A stretch of 64,000 nt of DNA from Parerythrobacter_A sp963838735 (GCA_963838735.1 CAWISG010000003.1:310001-374000), one strand, 5' to 3'. Shown: positions 1 to 8,980, numbered from the stretch's first letter. Numbers and translations: made by a program. Notes: generated from the sequence alone by a model not told the origin.

Positions 1-624
1 GATGCGTTGGTCCGGAAAAGCGCGGGCAAGGTCCAGCACCTCGCCAAGTTGCGGTTCCAGCACCCATGCGTCGAAGGTCAGCCCGCGCGAACCGAGATGC
101 GCGAAGCCGCTGCGGAAGGCATCTTCACGATAAAGCCCTTCCGGAGCGTGAAAGGGCGGGCCGAGCACGGCGGGGTCGGCATCCCACGCGCCCTGATGAC
201 GAATGCCGCAGAACCGCCCGTTTCCGGCCGCCACCAGCGCATCCAGAACCGGCGCAACAGCGTCGCCAAGCTTCAGGTCCGCATGGCCGACAATCGCCGC
301 GCAGGGACGCGCCGCCCCATACAAGCCGCTCGCCCCCTGCGCCGCGACACCGTTGACATATTCGACCTCGCCGACCGGCTTCATCGCAGCATTGCCACCC
401 GCCCGATAGAACGCGCCGCACTCCATGAAGACAGTGCCGACAATGTTGTGACCCGTCGCCATATCGGCCGAAAGCTGCTCGAATCCATACTTCGCCGCCC
501 CCGCAATGGTCTCGACGAACGGATGCCGGGGTTCGGGAAAGGCGGGCAGCATGGGGCGCAAGTCCCACAGGTGATGATGCGCATCCAAGATCGGCAGATC
601 GGGTTCGAGGATTGTTTCGGTCAT
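1..624 (-). CDS. amidohydrolase family (COG3618-like), C-terminus cut by window edge
   Basis: The 208 visible residues read without interruption from an ATG at 624 to the window edge. The protein opens with a short strand followed by DAHHHLWD (residues 14-21), the metal-binding His cluster of TIM-barrel amidohydrolases of the family-2/COG3618 type. A later GIRHQGAWD block (about residues 137-145) also fits that group, whose members hydrolyse lactones or related carboxylic esters. The C-terminal barrel strands with the catalytic Asp lie outside the window. No signal peptide is seen, so it is probably cytoplasmic. Substrate cannot be told from the sequence. No strong Shine-Dalgarno lies upstream of 624. 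Family assignment is fairly sure; function is not. Confidence 0.8.
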   Translation of the reverse strand, partial: MTETILEPDLPILDAHHHLWDLRPMLPAFPEPRHPFVETIAGAAKYGFEQLSADMATGHNIVGTVFMECGAFYRAGGNAAMKPVGEVEYVNGVAAQGASGLYGAARPCAAIVGHADLKLGDAVAPVLDALVAAGNGRFCGIRHQGAWDADPAVLGPPFHAPEGLYREDAFRSGFAHLGSRGLTFDAWVLEPQLGEVLDLARAFPDQRI

Positions 625-770
625 GCAAGCTCGCTTCTGCAAGGAGGGCAGCGTAATGCGCATCGTGCCGGTTTTGCCGCCGGTGTTCCATCGCCGGCGA
701 TACGTTGCTATCTGATGCGCCTGCATACCAGATAACGCAGTTCAGAACAGACAGGACATCTTACTTACCC

Positions 771-1139
771 ATGCCATCTTTCACCCCGCCCAATTTCGAC
801 GAACGAACCAAGGCTGCCGAAAAGGCCAAGGCCGCTGCACTGGCCAAGTTGAAGGCCAAGAAGCCGCCGACCGAGGAAGAAATCGCCGCTGCCAAAGCCA
901 AACGTGCGGAGCGCGAGGCAGCGGAGGCGGCCGCGCGTGCGGAGAAGAAGGCCGCGTTCGAGAAGAAAAAGGCGGACGCCAAGGCGGAGAAGGAAGCGAA
1001 AATCGCCGCCGAAATTGCCGAGAAGGAAGCGGCACAGGCGGCCAAGAAGCCCAAGAAAACCGAAGAGGAAAAGAAGGCGGAACGCGACGCCCGCTACGCC
1101 GCCCGCAAGGCGCGCAAATCCAAGAAGAAGCGGCGTTAA
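771..1139 (+). CDS. DUF6481 family protein, lysine/alanine-rich coiled coil
   Basis: This 122-residue protein is almost entirely charged and helical: Lys, Ala and Glu dominate from residue 15 to the C-terminus, which ends in a basic KKKRR tail. The N-terminal FTPPNFDER motif matches the DUF6481 proteins common in Sphingomonadales as I remember them; their function is unknown. An in-frame upstream start at 705 would add residues that resemble nothing, so the ATG at 771 is preferred. The stop overlaps the leuA stop by a few bases on the opposite strand, so the two genes converge. A nucleic-acid or ribosome association is conceivable from the basic helix, but that is a guess. Confidence 0.75.
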   Translation: MPSFTPPNFDERTKAAEKAKAAALAKLKAKKPPTEEEIAAAKAKRAEREAAEAAARAEKKAAFEKKKADAKAEKEAKIAAEIAEKEAAQAAKKPKKTEEEKKAERDARYAARKARKSKKKRR

Positions 1140-2837
1140 TCTGCGCCCGGTTCTTGCGCTGGACTGGCCACGGCGTTGGCTGCGCTAAGCACGGCACGCA
1201 CGCTGGCGGTGGCGACGTCCTCGTCTATCCCCACACCCCACACGGCATCGCCATTGGGCGTTTGGCATTCGAGATAGGCAGCGGCGGTGGCGTCGCGCCC
1301 GCTGCCCAGCGCATGTTCGGTGTAATCGCGCACCTGTAGCTGAATGCCGAAACTGTCCTCCAGCGTGCCGAGTACCGACGATATAAGGCCGTTGCCGCGC
1401 CCGCTGACGCGCTGTTCCTCGCCCGCGACGGCGATGGTGCCTGCGAAGATGCGGGTGCCGTCGGTGGCGCGGCTTTCCTCGTAATTTACCAGACGGAAGC
1501 GTTTGTCGGTGCCGCCGATATGATACGCGCTTTGAAACGCCTGCCAGATATCGGTCGCCTCCAGCTCGCGACCGAGTTCGTCGGCCATGCCCTGCACATG
1601 GCGGCTGAAATGCGCCTGTAGAGGCTTGGGCAGTTTGAGGCCCCGATCCTGTTCCAGCACCCAGGCAAACCCGCCTTTGCCGCTTTGCGAATTGACGCGG
1701 ATAACCGCCTCGTAATCTCGCCCAAGGTCGGCCGGATCGACGGGGAGATATGGCACCCGCCACAACCTGTCGTTCTGCACCGCGTTTGCTTCGAAGCCCT
1801 TTTTGATGGCGTCCTGATGGCTGCCCGAAAAGGCGGTATAGACCAGTTCCCCGCCATAGGGATGGCGCTGATGCACAGGCAGGCCGTTGCAGTACTCGAC
1901 AGTCTCGATAACGTCATCGATCTGCGAAAAATCGAGTTTCGGATCAATGCCTTGCGTGTACAGGTTCAGACCCATTGTCACCAAACAGCAGTTCCCCGTC
2001 CGCTCGCCATTGCCGAACAGGCAGCCTTCCACGCGGTCCGCCCCCGCCATCAGGCCCAGCTCCGCAGCCGCAACGCCGGTGCCGCGATCGTTATGCGTGT
2101 GCAGGCTGATGATGGCGGCGTTCCGACCGGGCAGGTTACGGCACAAAGTACTCGATCTGGTCGGCGTAGATATTGGGCGTCGCCGCCTCCACCGTGGCGG
2201 GCAGGTTGAGGATGATCGGGCGGTCGGGCGTGGGAGCCAGCACCTCCATCACGGCGGCGCAGACCTCTATGCTGAAGTCGAGTTCGGCGGTGGAGAAGGT
2301 TTCGGGCGAATACTGGAAATGCCAGTCGGTATCGGGCCGTGCCGCCGCCTCGTCGCGCATGACTTTTGCGCCCGCCACCGCAATGTCGCGCACTTCGGCT
2401 TTCGACATGCGGAACACGATGTCGCGCCACGCGGGACTGACCGCATTGTATAGATGGACGATGGCGGTGCGCGCGCCCTCAAGGCTGTCGAAGCTGGTGC
2501 GGATCAGGTCTTCGCGGCTTTGCGTCAGCACCTGCACCGTCACATCGTCCGGCACGCGCCCGCTGCGCACCAGCCCCTGGATGAAGTCGAACTCGGTCGC
2601 CCCGGCGCTGGGGAAGCCAACCTCGATTTCTTTCACCCCGATGCCCACCAGCATATCGAAGAACCGGTTCTTCTTCACCGCGTCCATCGGGTCGATGATG
2701 GACTGGTTGCCATCGCGCAGATCGGTGCTGAGCCAGCGGGGCGGGGCGGTGATGGTGCGCGAGGGCCATCGGCGATCGGGCAGGTCGACCTGCGGAAAGG
2801 CGCGATATTTCACGGAAGGGTCGGTCAGCATCGGCAT
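1136..2837 (-). CDS. leuA: 2-isopropylmalate synthase, frameshifted
   Basis: LeuA condenses acetyl-CoA with 2-oxoisovalerate, the first committed step of leucine synthesis. The N-terminal part (2837 to about 2145) carries TDLRDGNQS, the metal and substrate-binding start of the barrel. The C-terminal part (about 2146 to 1136) carries SLHTHNDRGTG and the leucine-binding regulatory domain. The halves lie in different frames: the first runs into a stop after QIEYFVP. Removing one base near 2144 joins them as ...QIEYFCRNLP..., giving 566 residues, a normal size for the long LeuA type. Both halves are otherwise well conserved, so sequencing error or a very recent mutation is likely. It sits downstream of ilvBNC and yceI on the same strand, probably one transcription unit. 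Confidence 0.93.
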
Positions 2838-2899
2838 GGGTCCACCGGACTAACGCAACATGGTGGGCGATGCTACCCGATGGGCAGCGCTACTTCCTC

Positions 2900-3538
2900 T
2901 CAAACGCGGCGCTGATCGGTAAGATCCACTTCGTCACCCACCAGCGGAACACCAAAGCCGATGTCCCAGTCCGACCGCATAATGCTGGCGGTGGCGTGGA
3001 AGCCCACCGTTTCGACCTTGCTGCGCGGGTTGGCCCCTGCGCCGGAGAATTCAGCCAGCAGCGTAACCGGCCCGCTCTTGCCGTTCATCGTCAGCGTGCC
3101 GAAGATCGCCGCGCGGGTGGCGTCGATACGGCGCACGTCGTTCGATACGAAGCGGGCCGGGGGAGGGGCGGAGCCGAAGAAATCGGGAGCGCCGCCATCT
3201 TTCCCGTCGCGCAGCAGGTGATCGCGCAAGCCACTGCTCGACACCGCCACCGACGTGATCGGGATGGTCACGTCCAGCACCGTGGCGTCGAGGTTCGCCG
3301 GGTCGAGTTGCATCGTGCCCTCGATATCGCCGAACAATCCGAAATAGTCGTTGAAGCCGAAATGGCTGACTTGCCACTGCACCTGCGTATGCGCGGCATC
3401 GAGCGCATAGCTGCCGGCCATCACCCGGGCAGGATCGGCGGCACCCGGCACGGCGGGCGCATCCTGCGCGGACAGGGTGGCGACAGTGCCGAATGCAGCG
3501 GTTGTGGCGAGGATGGCGGCGAGGGTCTGTTTCAGCAT
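2900..3538 (-). CDS. YceI family periplasmic protein, C-terminal frameshift
   Basis: A 212-residue secreted protein with a cleavable leader (hydrophobic residues 5-22, ALSAQDA cleavage region). The rest is a YceI lipocalin-like beta barrel, with YALDAAHTQVQWQVSHFG near residue 44 and NDYFGLFG after it. YceI proteins bind isoprenoid-like lipids in the periplasm; the ligand here is unknown. As read, the protein ends DLTDQRRV. Dropping one base near 2917 gives DLTISAAFERK with a stop at 2890, the usual family ending, so the last residues are probably shifted by an indel. It lies between ilvC (about 40 bp upstream) and leuA, apparently co-transcribed with branched-chain amino acid genes although functionally unrelated. 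Confidence 0.88.
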   Translation of the reverse strand: MLKQTLAAILATTAAFGTVATLSAQDAPAVPGAADPARVMAGSYALDAAHTQVQWQVSHFGFNDYFGLFGDIEGTMQLDPANLDATVLDVTIPITSVAVSSSGLRDHLLRDGKDGGAPDFFGSAPPPARFVSNDVRRIDATRAAIFGTLTMNGKSGPVTLLAEFSGAGANPRSKVETVGFHATASIMRSDWDIGFGVPLVGDEVDLTDQRRV

Positions 3539-3578
3539 GATACGGCTCCCGATGGAATGGCTGCGGTAGAAACTGGCC

Positions 3579-4613
3579 CTAGTTCTTCGCCTTGTCTACC
3601 AGCTTGTTCTTGCCGATCCACGGCATCATCGCGCGCAGCTCGGACCCGGTCTTCTCGATCGGATGCGCTTCGGCGGCCTTGCGGCTTGCCTTCAGCTCCG
3701 GTTGACCGGCGCGGTTATCCAGTACGAAATCCTTTACGAACCGCCCCGACTGGATATCCGCCAGCACCCGCTTCATTTCGGCCTTGGTTTCATCCGTGAT
3801 GATGCGCGGACCGGTCTTGATATCGCCGTATTCCGCCGTGTTGCTAATGGAATAGCGCATGTTGGCGATACCGCCTTCATACAGCAGGTCGACGATCAGC
3901 TTGGTTTCGTGCAGGCATTCGAAATAGGCCATTTCGGGCTGGTAACCGGCCTCGACCAGCGTCTCAAACCCGGCTTGAATGAGGTGGGTGATACCGCCGC
4001 ACAGCACCGCCTGTTCGCCGAACAGATCGGTTTCGCATTCCTCGCGGAAATTGGTTTCAATGATGCCGCTTCGCCCGCCGCCCATCGCGCTGGCATAGGA
4101 CAGGGCGAGCGATTTGGCGTAGCCGTTTCCGCCACTCTCCTCGCTCTCCTGATCGACCGCGATCAGGCACGGCACCCCGCCACCACGCTCGTATTCGCTG
4201 CGCACGGTGTGGCCCGGTCCCTTGGGCGCGATCATGATGACGTCGATATCGGCGGGCGGTTCGATCAGGCCGAAATGCACGTTGAGGCCATGCGCGAAGG
4301 CGAGCGCGCTACCCGGTTTCATATGTCCCGCCATGTCGTCCTGCCAGATGGCGGCCTGATGCTCGTCCGGCGCCAGCACCATCACCAGGTCCGCCCACTT
4401 CGCCGCCTCGGTATTGGACATGACGGTGAAGCCTGCCTCTTCCGCCTTCTTGCGCGTGGCCGACCCTTCGCGCAGCGCGACGGCAATGTCGGTCACGCCG
4501 CTGTCGCGCAGGTTCTGGGCATGGGCATGGCCCTGACTGCCATAGCCCACAATCGCGACCTTCTTGCCCCGGATCAGGTCGAGATCGGCATCGGCATCGT
4601 AATAGACTTTCAC
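3579..4613 (-). CDS. ilvC: ketol-acid reductoisomerase (NADP+)
   Basis: IlvC carries out the Mg-dependent isomerisation and NADPH reduction of acetolactate or acetohydroxybutyrate, the second common step of valine and isoleucine synthesis. The Rossmann motif GYGSQGHAHAQNLRDSG follows the first strand, and the C-terminal knotted domain includes FEcLHETKLIVDLLYEGG with the metal-binding acidic residues. The chosen start is GTG at 4613, giving MKVYYDADADL, which fits the family. The frame is open further upstream to 4661, but that would overlap ilvN and add unlike sequence. The protein is 344 residues, normal for class I enzymes. It follows ilvN by 13 bp in the ilvB-ilvN-ilvC operon. Confidence 0.97.
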   Translation of the reverse strand: MKVYYDADADLDLIRGKKVAIVGYGSQGHAHAQNLRDSGVTDIAVALREGSATRKKAEEAGFTVMSNTEAAKWADLVMVLAPDEHQAAIWQDDMAGHMKPGSALAFAHGLNVHFGLIEPPADIDVIMIAPKGPGHTVRSEYERGGGVPCLIAVDQESEESGGNGYAKSLALSYASAMGGGRSGIIETNFREECETDLFGEQAVLCGGITHLIQAGFETLVEAGYQPEMAYFECLHETKLIVDLLYEGGIANMRYSISNTAEYGDIKTGPRIITDETKAEMKRVLADIQSGRFVKDFVLDNRAGQPELKASRKAAEAHPIEKTGSELRAMMPWIGKNKLVDKAKN

Positions 4614-4626
4614 AGTGTAATCCCTG

Positions 4627-5160
4627 TTATTGCAGTGTTTTATCTGGAACCTCGCCTGCACCCCGCATCATGCCGACGATACCCGTTCGCCCGACTTCGA
4701 CCAGTCCCAGTTCGCGCATCAGGGCGATGAAGCTGTCGACCTTGTCTGGCGGCCCGGTTATTTCGAAAATGAAGCTGGCGGTAGTGGTGTCGACGGGCCG
4801 GGCGCGAAAGATGTCGGCAAGGCGCAGCGCCTCGACGCGCTTCTCGCCGATACCGGCCACCTTCACCAGCGCCAGCTCGCGTTCGACATGCGGACCTTCC
4901 TCGGTCAGGTCTACCACCGAATGCACCGGCACCAACCGCTCAAGCTGCGCCTGTATCTGGTCGATTACGGCGGGCGGGCCGCTAGTGACGATGGTGATGC
5001 GGCTGATCGCGTGGTCTTCGCTGATATCAGCCACGGTCAGGCTGTCGATGTTGTAGCCGCGCGCGGTAAACAGCCCGGTGATTTTGGCGAGGATGCCAGG
5101 TTCGTTATCGACGGTGACGGCGAGGACGTGGCGTTGGGAGGGAGAGGTTTGCTCGATCAT
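4627..5160 (-). CDS. ilvN: acetolactate synthase small (regulatory) subunit
   Basis: A 177-residue regulatory subunit that binds branched-chain amino acids and both activates and feedback-inhibits IlvB. The N-terminal ACT domain begins at HVLAVTVDNEPGILAKITGLF (split here only for description: HVLAVTVDNEPG, then ILAKITGLF), followed by RGYNIDSLTVA. The second alpha/beta domain with EALRLADIFRARPVD fills the C-terminal half. It is separated from the ilvB stop by about 115 bp that contain a complete copy of the 91-bp palindromic element, an unusual insertion inside an operon whose subunits are needed in set proportion. Confidence 0.96.
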   Translation of the reverse strand: MIEQTSPSQRHVLAVTVDNEPGILAKITGLFTARGYNIDSLTVADISEDHAISRITIVTSGPPAVIDQIQAQLERLVPVHSVVDLTEEGPHVERELALVKVAGIGEKRVEALRLADIFRARPVDTTTASFIFEITGPPDKVDSFIALMRELGLVEVGRTGIVGMMRGAGEVPDKTLQ

Positions 5161-5169
5161 GTGTTCGTC

Positions 5170-5260
5170 GTTCGCCCTGAGCCTGTCGAAGGGCCGCCCT
5201 TTCTTTTTCCAACGTCCCGCAGAAAGAAAAACGATCCTTCGACAAGCTCAGGACGAACGG
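5170..5260. repeat. 91-bp palindromic element, intergenic copy between ilvB and ilvN
   Basis: Two inverted arms of about 24 bp bound the element: GTTCGCCCTGAGCCTGTCGA on the left and CTTCGACAAGCTCAGGACGA followed by ACGG on the right. A less conserved centre of about 40 bp has its own inner inverted repeat (TTTCTTTTT against AAAGAAAAA). It is exactly 91 bp, like the copies in carA and glyS. Read on the minus strand it has an open frame beginning VRPELVEG and ending PSTGSGRT, the same phase used by the in-gene copies. Lying inside the ilvBNC operon, it would form a hairpin in the transcript between the two subunit genes. Confidence 0.9.
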
Positions 5261-5275
5261 ATTGAAGAAACCCCA

Positions 5276-7054
5276 TCACACCAGCGCCTTCGCTTCGTCG
5301 TCCATGATCTCGTACACCTCGTCGCCGTGCAGGATCATGTCGGTATGCGCCGCGCCCGATGGGATCATGGGGTAGCAGTTGGCGTCTTTCGCCACGTGGC
5401 AATCGACCATCACAGGGCCGTCATGCGCCAGCATCGCCTCGATTCCGGCATTAAGGCCCGCCTCGTCCTCGATCCGCAAGCCCTTCCAGCCATACGCCTC
5501 GGCCAGCGCCACGAAATCGGGCAGGCTGTCGGAATAGCTGTTGGAATAGCGACTTTCATAGGTCAGTTCCTGCCACTGGCGGACCATGCCCATATATTCG
5601 TTGTTCAGGATGAACACCTTGACCGGCAGGCGATACTGGCTGGCGGTGCCCAGTTCCTGAATATTCATCTGGATGCTGGCCTCGCCCGCAATGTCGATCA
5701 CCAGCGCATCGGGATTGCCGAGCTGCGCGCCGATGGCAGCGGGCAAGCCATAACCCATCGTGCCCAGACCGCCGCTGGTCAGCCATTTGTTCGGCGCATC
5801 GAAGCCATAATACTGCGCCGCCCACATCTGGTGCTGCCCGACTTCGGTGGTGATGATGGGCTCGCGCTCATGCGTCAAAGCATGTAGCCGCTCCACCGCA
5901 CGTTGCGGCATAAGGTCACCCGACCCTTTGCGCCCCTGCGCCGGATAGGCGAGGCTTTCGCGTGCACGCCAGCCTTTGATACGCGCATTCCATTCGGCGG
6001 TGTCGCGCGGTGCGGTGTCGCCCCATGCGTCCACGATCTGTTGCAGCACGGTAGCGCAGTCGCCAACGATGCCGAGATCGACGGGCACGATCTTGTTGAT
6101 GCTGGCACGGTCGATATCGATATGGATCTTGGCCGAATGCGGGGCGAAAGCGTCCAGCCTGCCGGTCACGCGGTCGTCGAACCGCGATCCGATGGCCAAA
6201 ATCAGGTCCGCCTGGTTCATCGCCATATTGGCTTCGTAGGTGCCGTGCATCCCCAACATGCCAAGCCATTGCGGATCGGTCGAAGGGAACGCGCCCAGGC
6301 CCATTAGCGTGCTGGTGACGGGCGCGCCGGTCAGGCTCTGCAGCTGACGCAGCAGGATACTGGCATCGGGACCGGAATTGATAACGCCGCCGCCGGTGTA
6401 GAATACCGGACGCTTGGCCTTGGCCAGCATTGCGACGGCGCGGGCAATATCGGTATCCTCGCCGCGCAGGGTGGGGCGGTAGCGATGCGAAGGGGGCAGC
6501 GGTGCATCCTGCGCCGCATCGGCTGCGGCTGCAATCTGCACGTCCTTGGGGATATCGACCAGTACCGGGCCGGGGCGACCGGTGGTGGCGATGCGGAAGG
6601 CTTCGGACAGCGTGGCTTCGAGCTGCGCGACATCTTTCACGAGGTAATTGTGCTTGGTGCAGTGCCGCGTGATGCCGACCGTATCCGCTTCCTGGAACGC
6701 GTCGGTGCCGATCAAGCCGGTCGGCACTTGCCCGGTGATGACGACCAGCGGAATGGAATCGAGATACGCGTCGGCGATGCCGGTCACCGCATTGGTTGCG
6801 CCGGGGCCGGAGGTGACCAGCACCACGCCGGGCTTGCCGGTAGAGCGGGCGTAACCTTCGGCGGCATGCGCCGCGCCCGCTTCGTGCCGCACAAGAATAT
6901 GGCGCAGCCGGTCATCCTCGAACAGCGCGTCGTAGATCGGTAGCACTGCGCCGCCCGGATAACCGAAGACGAACTTGACGCCCTGTTCGACAAGAGTGTC
7001 GACAAGGATGGCCGCGCCGGTGCGCGCCCGGGTGATGGGAATCTGTTTGGTCAT
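5276..7054 (-). CDS. ilvB: acetolactate synthase large (catalytic) subunit
   Basis: A 592-residue ThDP-dependent enzyme that condenses two pyruvates, or pyruvate with 2-oxobutyrate, the first common step of valine and isoleucine synthesis. Visible are the catalytic Glu region (VFGYPGGAVLPIYDAL, then RHEAGAAHAAEGYAR), the FAD/central domain (GGGVINSG, MGLGAFP) and the C-terminal ThDP module ending in ILNNEYMGMVRQWQ. In that module the usual GDG/GDA reads AGEASIQMN, with Glu for the metal-binding Asp; from memory this variant is common in alphaproteobacterial enzymes. ATG at 7054 starts the family-typical N-terminus. It is the first gene of the ilvBNC unit. Two TTGACA-like boxes lie upstream on the minus strand, neither with a good -10. 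Confidence 0.97.
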   Translation of the reverse strand: MTKQIPITRARTGAAILVDTLVEQGVKFVFGYPGGAVLPIYDALFEDDRLRHILVRHEAGAAHAAEGYARSTGKPGVVLVTSGPGATNAVTGIADAYLDSIPLVVITGQVPTGLIGTDAFQEADTVGITRHCTKHNYLVKDVAQLEATLSEAFRIATTGRPGPVLVDIPKDVQIAAAADAAQDAPLPPSHRYRPTLRGEDTDIARAVAMLAKAKRPVFYTGGGVINSGPDASILLRQLQSLTGAPVTSTLMGLGAFPSTDPQWLGMLGMHGTYEANMAMNQADLILAIGSRFDDRVTGRLDAFAPHSAKIHIDIDRASINKIVPVDLGIVGDCATVLQQIVDAWGDTAPRDTAEWNARIKGWRARESLAYPAQGRKGSGDLMPQRAVERLHALTHEREPIITTEVGQHQMWAAQYYGFDAPNKWLTSGGLGTMGYGLPAAIGAQLGNPDALVIDIAGEASIQMNIQELGTASQYRLPVKVFILNNEYMGMVRQWQELTYESRYSNSYSDSLPDFVALAEAYGWKGLRIEDEAGLNAGIEAMLAHDGPVMVDCHVAKDANCYPMIPSGAAHTDMILHGDEVYEIMDDEAKALV

Positions 7055-7098
7055 GGTTGCTCGCTACGTGCCGTGCACTAAGCAAAAATGCCCCGGTG

Positions 7099-8094
7099 TC
7101 AACCAACTTTGCGAAATATAATGTCAAATAACGATGTAGATGGAAAACTTAATTGCGTTATCCGCAGCCAAGGCTTTGGCGATTGGTTCCTGAACCATGT
7201 ATATTGGCGTTTCGCATATTGTCGTGTTGCCAACTGTCCTGCCGCAACCATTTCCGCGCGATCGATCTCGCCGGCGAGATAACGGGCAATCTGCGGCACA
7301 CCGATAGCCCGCATCACCGGCAGGTCCGGGTCGAGATCGCGCGCCAACAGTGCAATCACCTCTGCCTCCGCACCAGCATCCAGCATCGTCTCGAACCGCA
7401 GGTCGCACCGCGCGTGCAGCCAATCGCGATCCGGCAGGAGGACAGCCGCCGACAAGGCGATCCCGTCTGCGATTCCGCCGGTCTTGCGCTGTTGCCACTC
7501 GGCAAGGGTGCGCCCCGTCGATTGCGCCACTTCCAGCGCGCGCTGCGTCCGCGTCTTGTCAGCGGGTGCGATGCGCCGCGCAGCGTCCGGATCGGCTTGT
7601 TCCAATGCGTCGCGTGCATCGGCGAGCGGCATGGAGCGAACCGCAGCGCGAATGTCGCGATCGACGGCAGGCACCGGTGCGATACCTTCCAGCAGCACGC
7701 GCAGATACAGCCCGGTCCCACCTACCAGTATCGGGACTGTGCGCCGCTCATGCAGCTCGGCAATCACCGCCTTCGCCGCGCGCGCCCAATCCGCCGCCGA
7801 GCATGGCACCGCGCCGTCCCATGTGCCGAACAGGCGATGCGAAACGCCGCACATCTCGTCCGCGTCGGGACGGGCGCTTAGGATGTGCAGATCGGCATAG
7901 ACCTGCGCGCTATCGGCATTGATGATGGCCGCGTCCTGCCCCGCATCGATGAGGAATTTCGCCAGTTCGACCGCGCGGCTGCTCTTGCCGCTGGCGGTCG
8001 GTCCTGCGATGGCAATGACTGGCGGCTTGGCAGTCCAAAGATCGGCGATCCGCTCGTTCCATTCGTCCGGATTATCAGGATCACCCATGCTCAT
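7099..8094 (-). CDS. miaA: tRNA dimethylallyltransferase
   Basis: MiaA transfers a dimethylallyl group to N6 of A37 in tRNAs that read codons starting with U. The P-loop IAGPTASGKS near residue 28, NADSAQVYADL (the DSxQxY motif) and LVGGTGLYLRVLLEG are all present, and QYAKRQYTWFRNQ ends the tRNA-binding region. The frame is open far upstream on this strand, but that part is a shadow of serB. Family similarity begins just after ATGs at 8094 or 8088. Either start overlaps the divergent serB start codon, so each promoter must lie within the other gene. The length of 331 residues is slightly long because of a C-terminal tail. Confidence 0.94.
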   Translation of the reverse strand: MSMGDPDNPDEWNERIADLWTAKPPVIAIAGPTASGKSSRAVELAKFLIDAGQDAAIINADSAQVYADLHILSARPDADEMCGVSHRLFGTWDGAVPCSAADWARAAKAVIAELHERRTVPILVGGTGLYLRVLLEGIAPVPAVDRDIRAAVRSMPLADARDALEQADPDAARRIAPADKTRTQRALEVAQSTGRTLAEWQQRKTGGIADGIALSAAVLLPDRDWLHARCDLRFETMLDAGAEAEVIALLARDLDPDLPVMRAIGVPQIARYLAGEIDRAEMVAAGQLATRQYAKRQYTWFRNQSPKPWLRITQLSFPSTSLFDIIFRKVG

Positions 8095-8980
8095 TGCGCG
8101 ACTTATAACAGACATGACGGACGTTGAAACGCGGGCGCGCGCGGCTGTCACCGCCTTCGAAGCGGCGGGTATGCGGGTGGCGGAACAGCGGATGCTGGAG
8201 CATGACGGCGCGGTGCTGCAATTCGCGCTGCCGGCAGGCGACGCGACCAAGCTGCGCGCCATTCTCGACGCGCATTTCGGCCCGTGCGACCTGTTGGTAA
8301 GCGACCGGCCCATTGTCGTCCCGAACCTGCTCGTTTCCGACATGGACTCAACGATGATCGGGCAGGAATGCATCGACGAGCTGGCAGATTTCGCCGGACT
8401 GAAGCCCCAGATCGCCGACATCACCGAACGCGCGATGCGCGGCGAACTGCCCTTTGCCGAGGCGTTGGCGCAACGGGTCGCGCTGCTTGCGGGTCTGGAC
8501 GAGGACGCGGTTGCGCGCTGCCTTGCGAAGCGCATTACCCCGACGCCGGGCGCGCGGGTGCTGGTGCATACGCTACGGGCGCGGGGGTGCCGCACGGTGC
8601 TGGTCACCGGCGGTTTCCACCATTTCGCCGATGCCATCGGCGCGCAGCTAGGGTTCGACCGGGTGGTGGGTAACAGGCTGGCGATCGACGGCGGGAAGCT
8701 GAGCGGCGCATTGGTCGGGCCGCTGGTCGATAGCAACACCAAGCTGCGTGTACTGAAAGAGGAAGTAGACGCGCTGCCGAACGGTGCGGTAACGATGGCG
8801 GCGGGCGACGGGGCGAACGATATCCCGATGCTGCAAGGTGCGACCTACGGCATCGCCTATCGCGCCAAGCCGGTGGCGCGCGCGGCGGCGGATGGCTGGG
8901 TCGAGCGTGGCGACCTGACCGCGCTTCTCCGCCTGTTGGAAATACCGCAATCCGAATGGGTTACAGGCGAGACTTCATAG
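8087..8980 (+). CDS. serB: phosphoserine phosphatase
   Basis: SerB removes phosphate from O-phosphoserine, the last step of serine synthesis. It is a HAD-superfamily enzyme: the nucleophile motif is VSDMDSTMIGQE (DxDST, about residues 87-92), motif II is LVTGGFHHF, and motif III/IV is AAGDGANDIPML. An N-terminal alpha/beta region of about 80 residues precedes the HAD core. The ATG at 8087 gives MLIARLIT, a usual start for the family in sphingomonads; a later ATG at 8114 would remove the first strand. The 297-residue product is normal. The gene is divergent from miaA with overlapping start codons and converges on the nitroreductase, overlapping its stop by six bases. Confidence 0.95.
   Translation: MLIARLITDMTDVETRARAAVTAFEAAGMRVAEQRMLEHDGAVLQFALPAGDATKLRAILDAHFGPCDLLVSDRPIVVPNLLVSDMDSTMIGQECIDELADFAGLKPQIADITERAMRGELPFAEALAQRVALLAGLDEDAVARCLAKRITPTPGARVLVHTLRARGCRTVLVTGGFHHFADAIGAQLGFDRVVGNRLAIDGGKLSGALVGPLVDSNTKLRVLKEEVDALPNGAVTMAAGDGANDIPMLQGATYGIAYRAKPVARAAADGWVERGDLTALLRLLEIPQSEWVTGETS

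Noticed and set aside
2130..2160. Programmed ribosomal frameshifting in leuA and the other broken genes
   Set aside because: The break points share no slippery heptamer or downstream structure, the shifts go in both directions, and the genes are unrelated families not known to use recoding.
7055..7098. Leader-peptide attenuator before ilvB
   Set aside because: Only about 44 bp separate miaA and ilvB and there is no run of branched-chain codons followed by a terminator.
7097..7127. Consensus promoter for ilvB from two TTGACA boxes
   Set aside because: Neither box has a credible -10 at 16-18 bp on the minus strand.
7099..8742. A 547-residue protein extending miaA upstream
   Set aside because: The extra part is the antisense shadow of serB; homology begins at the MiaA P-loop region just after 8094.
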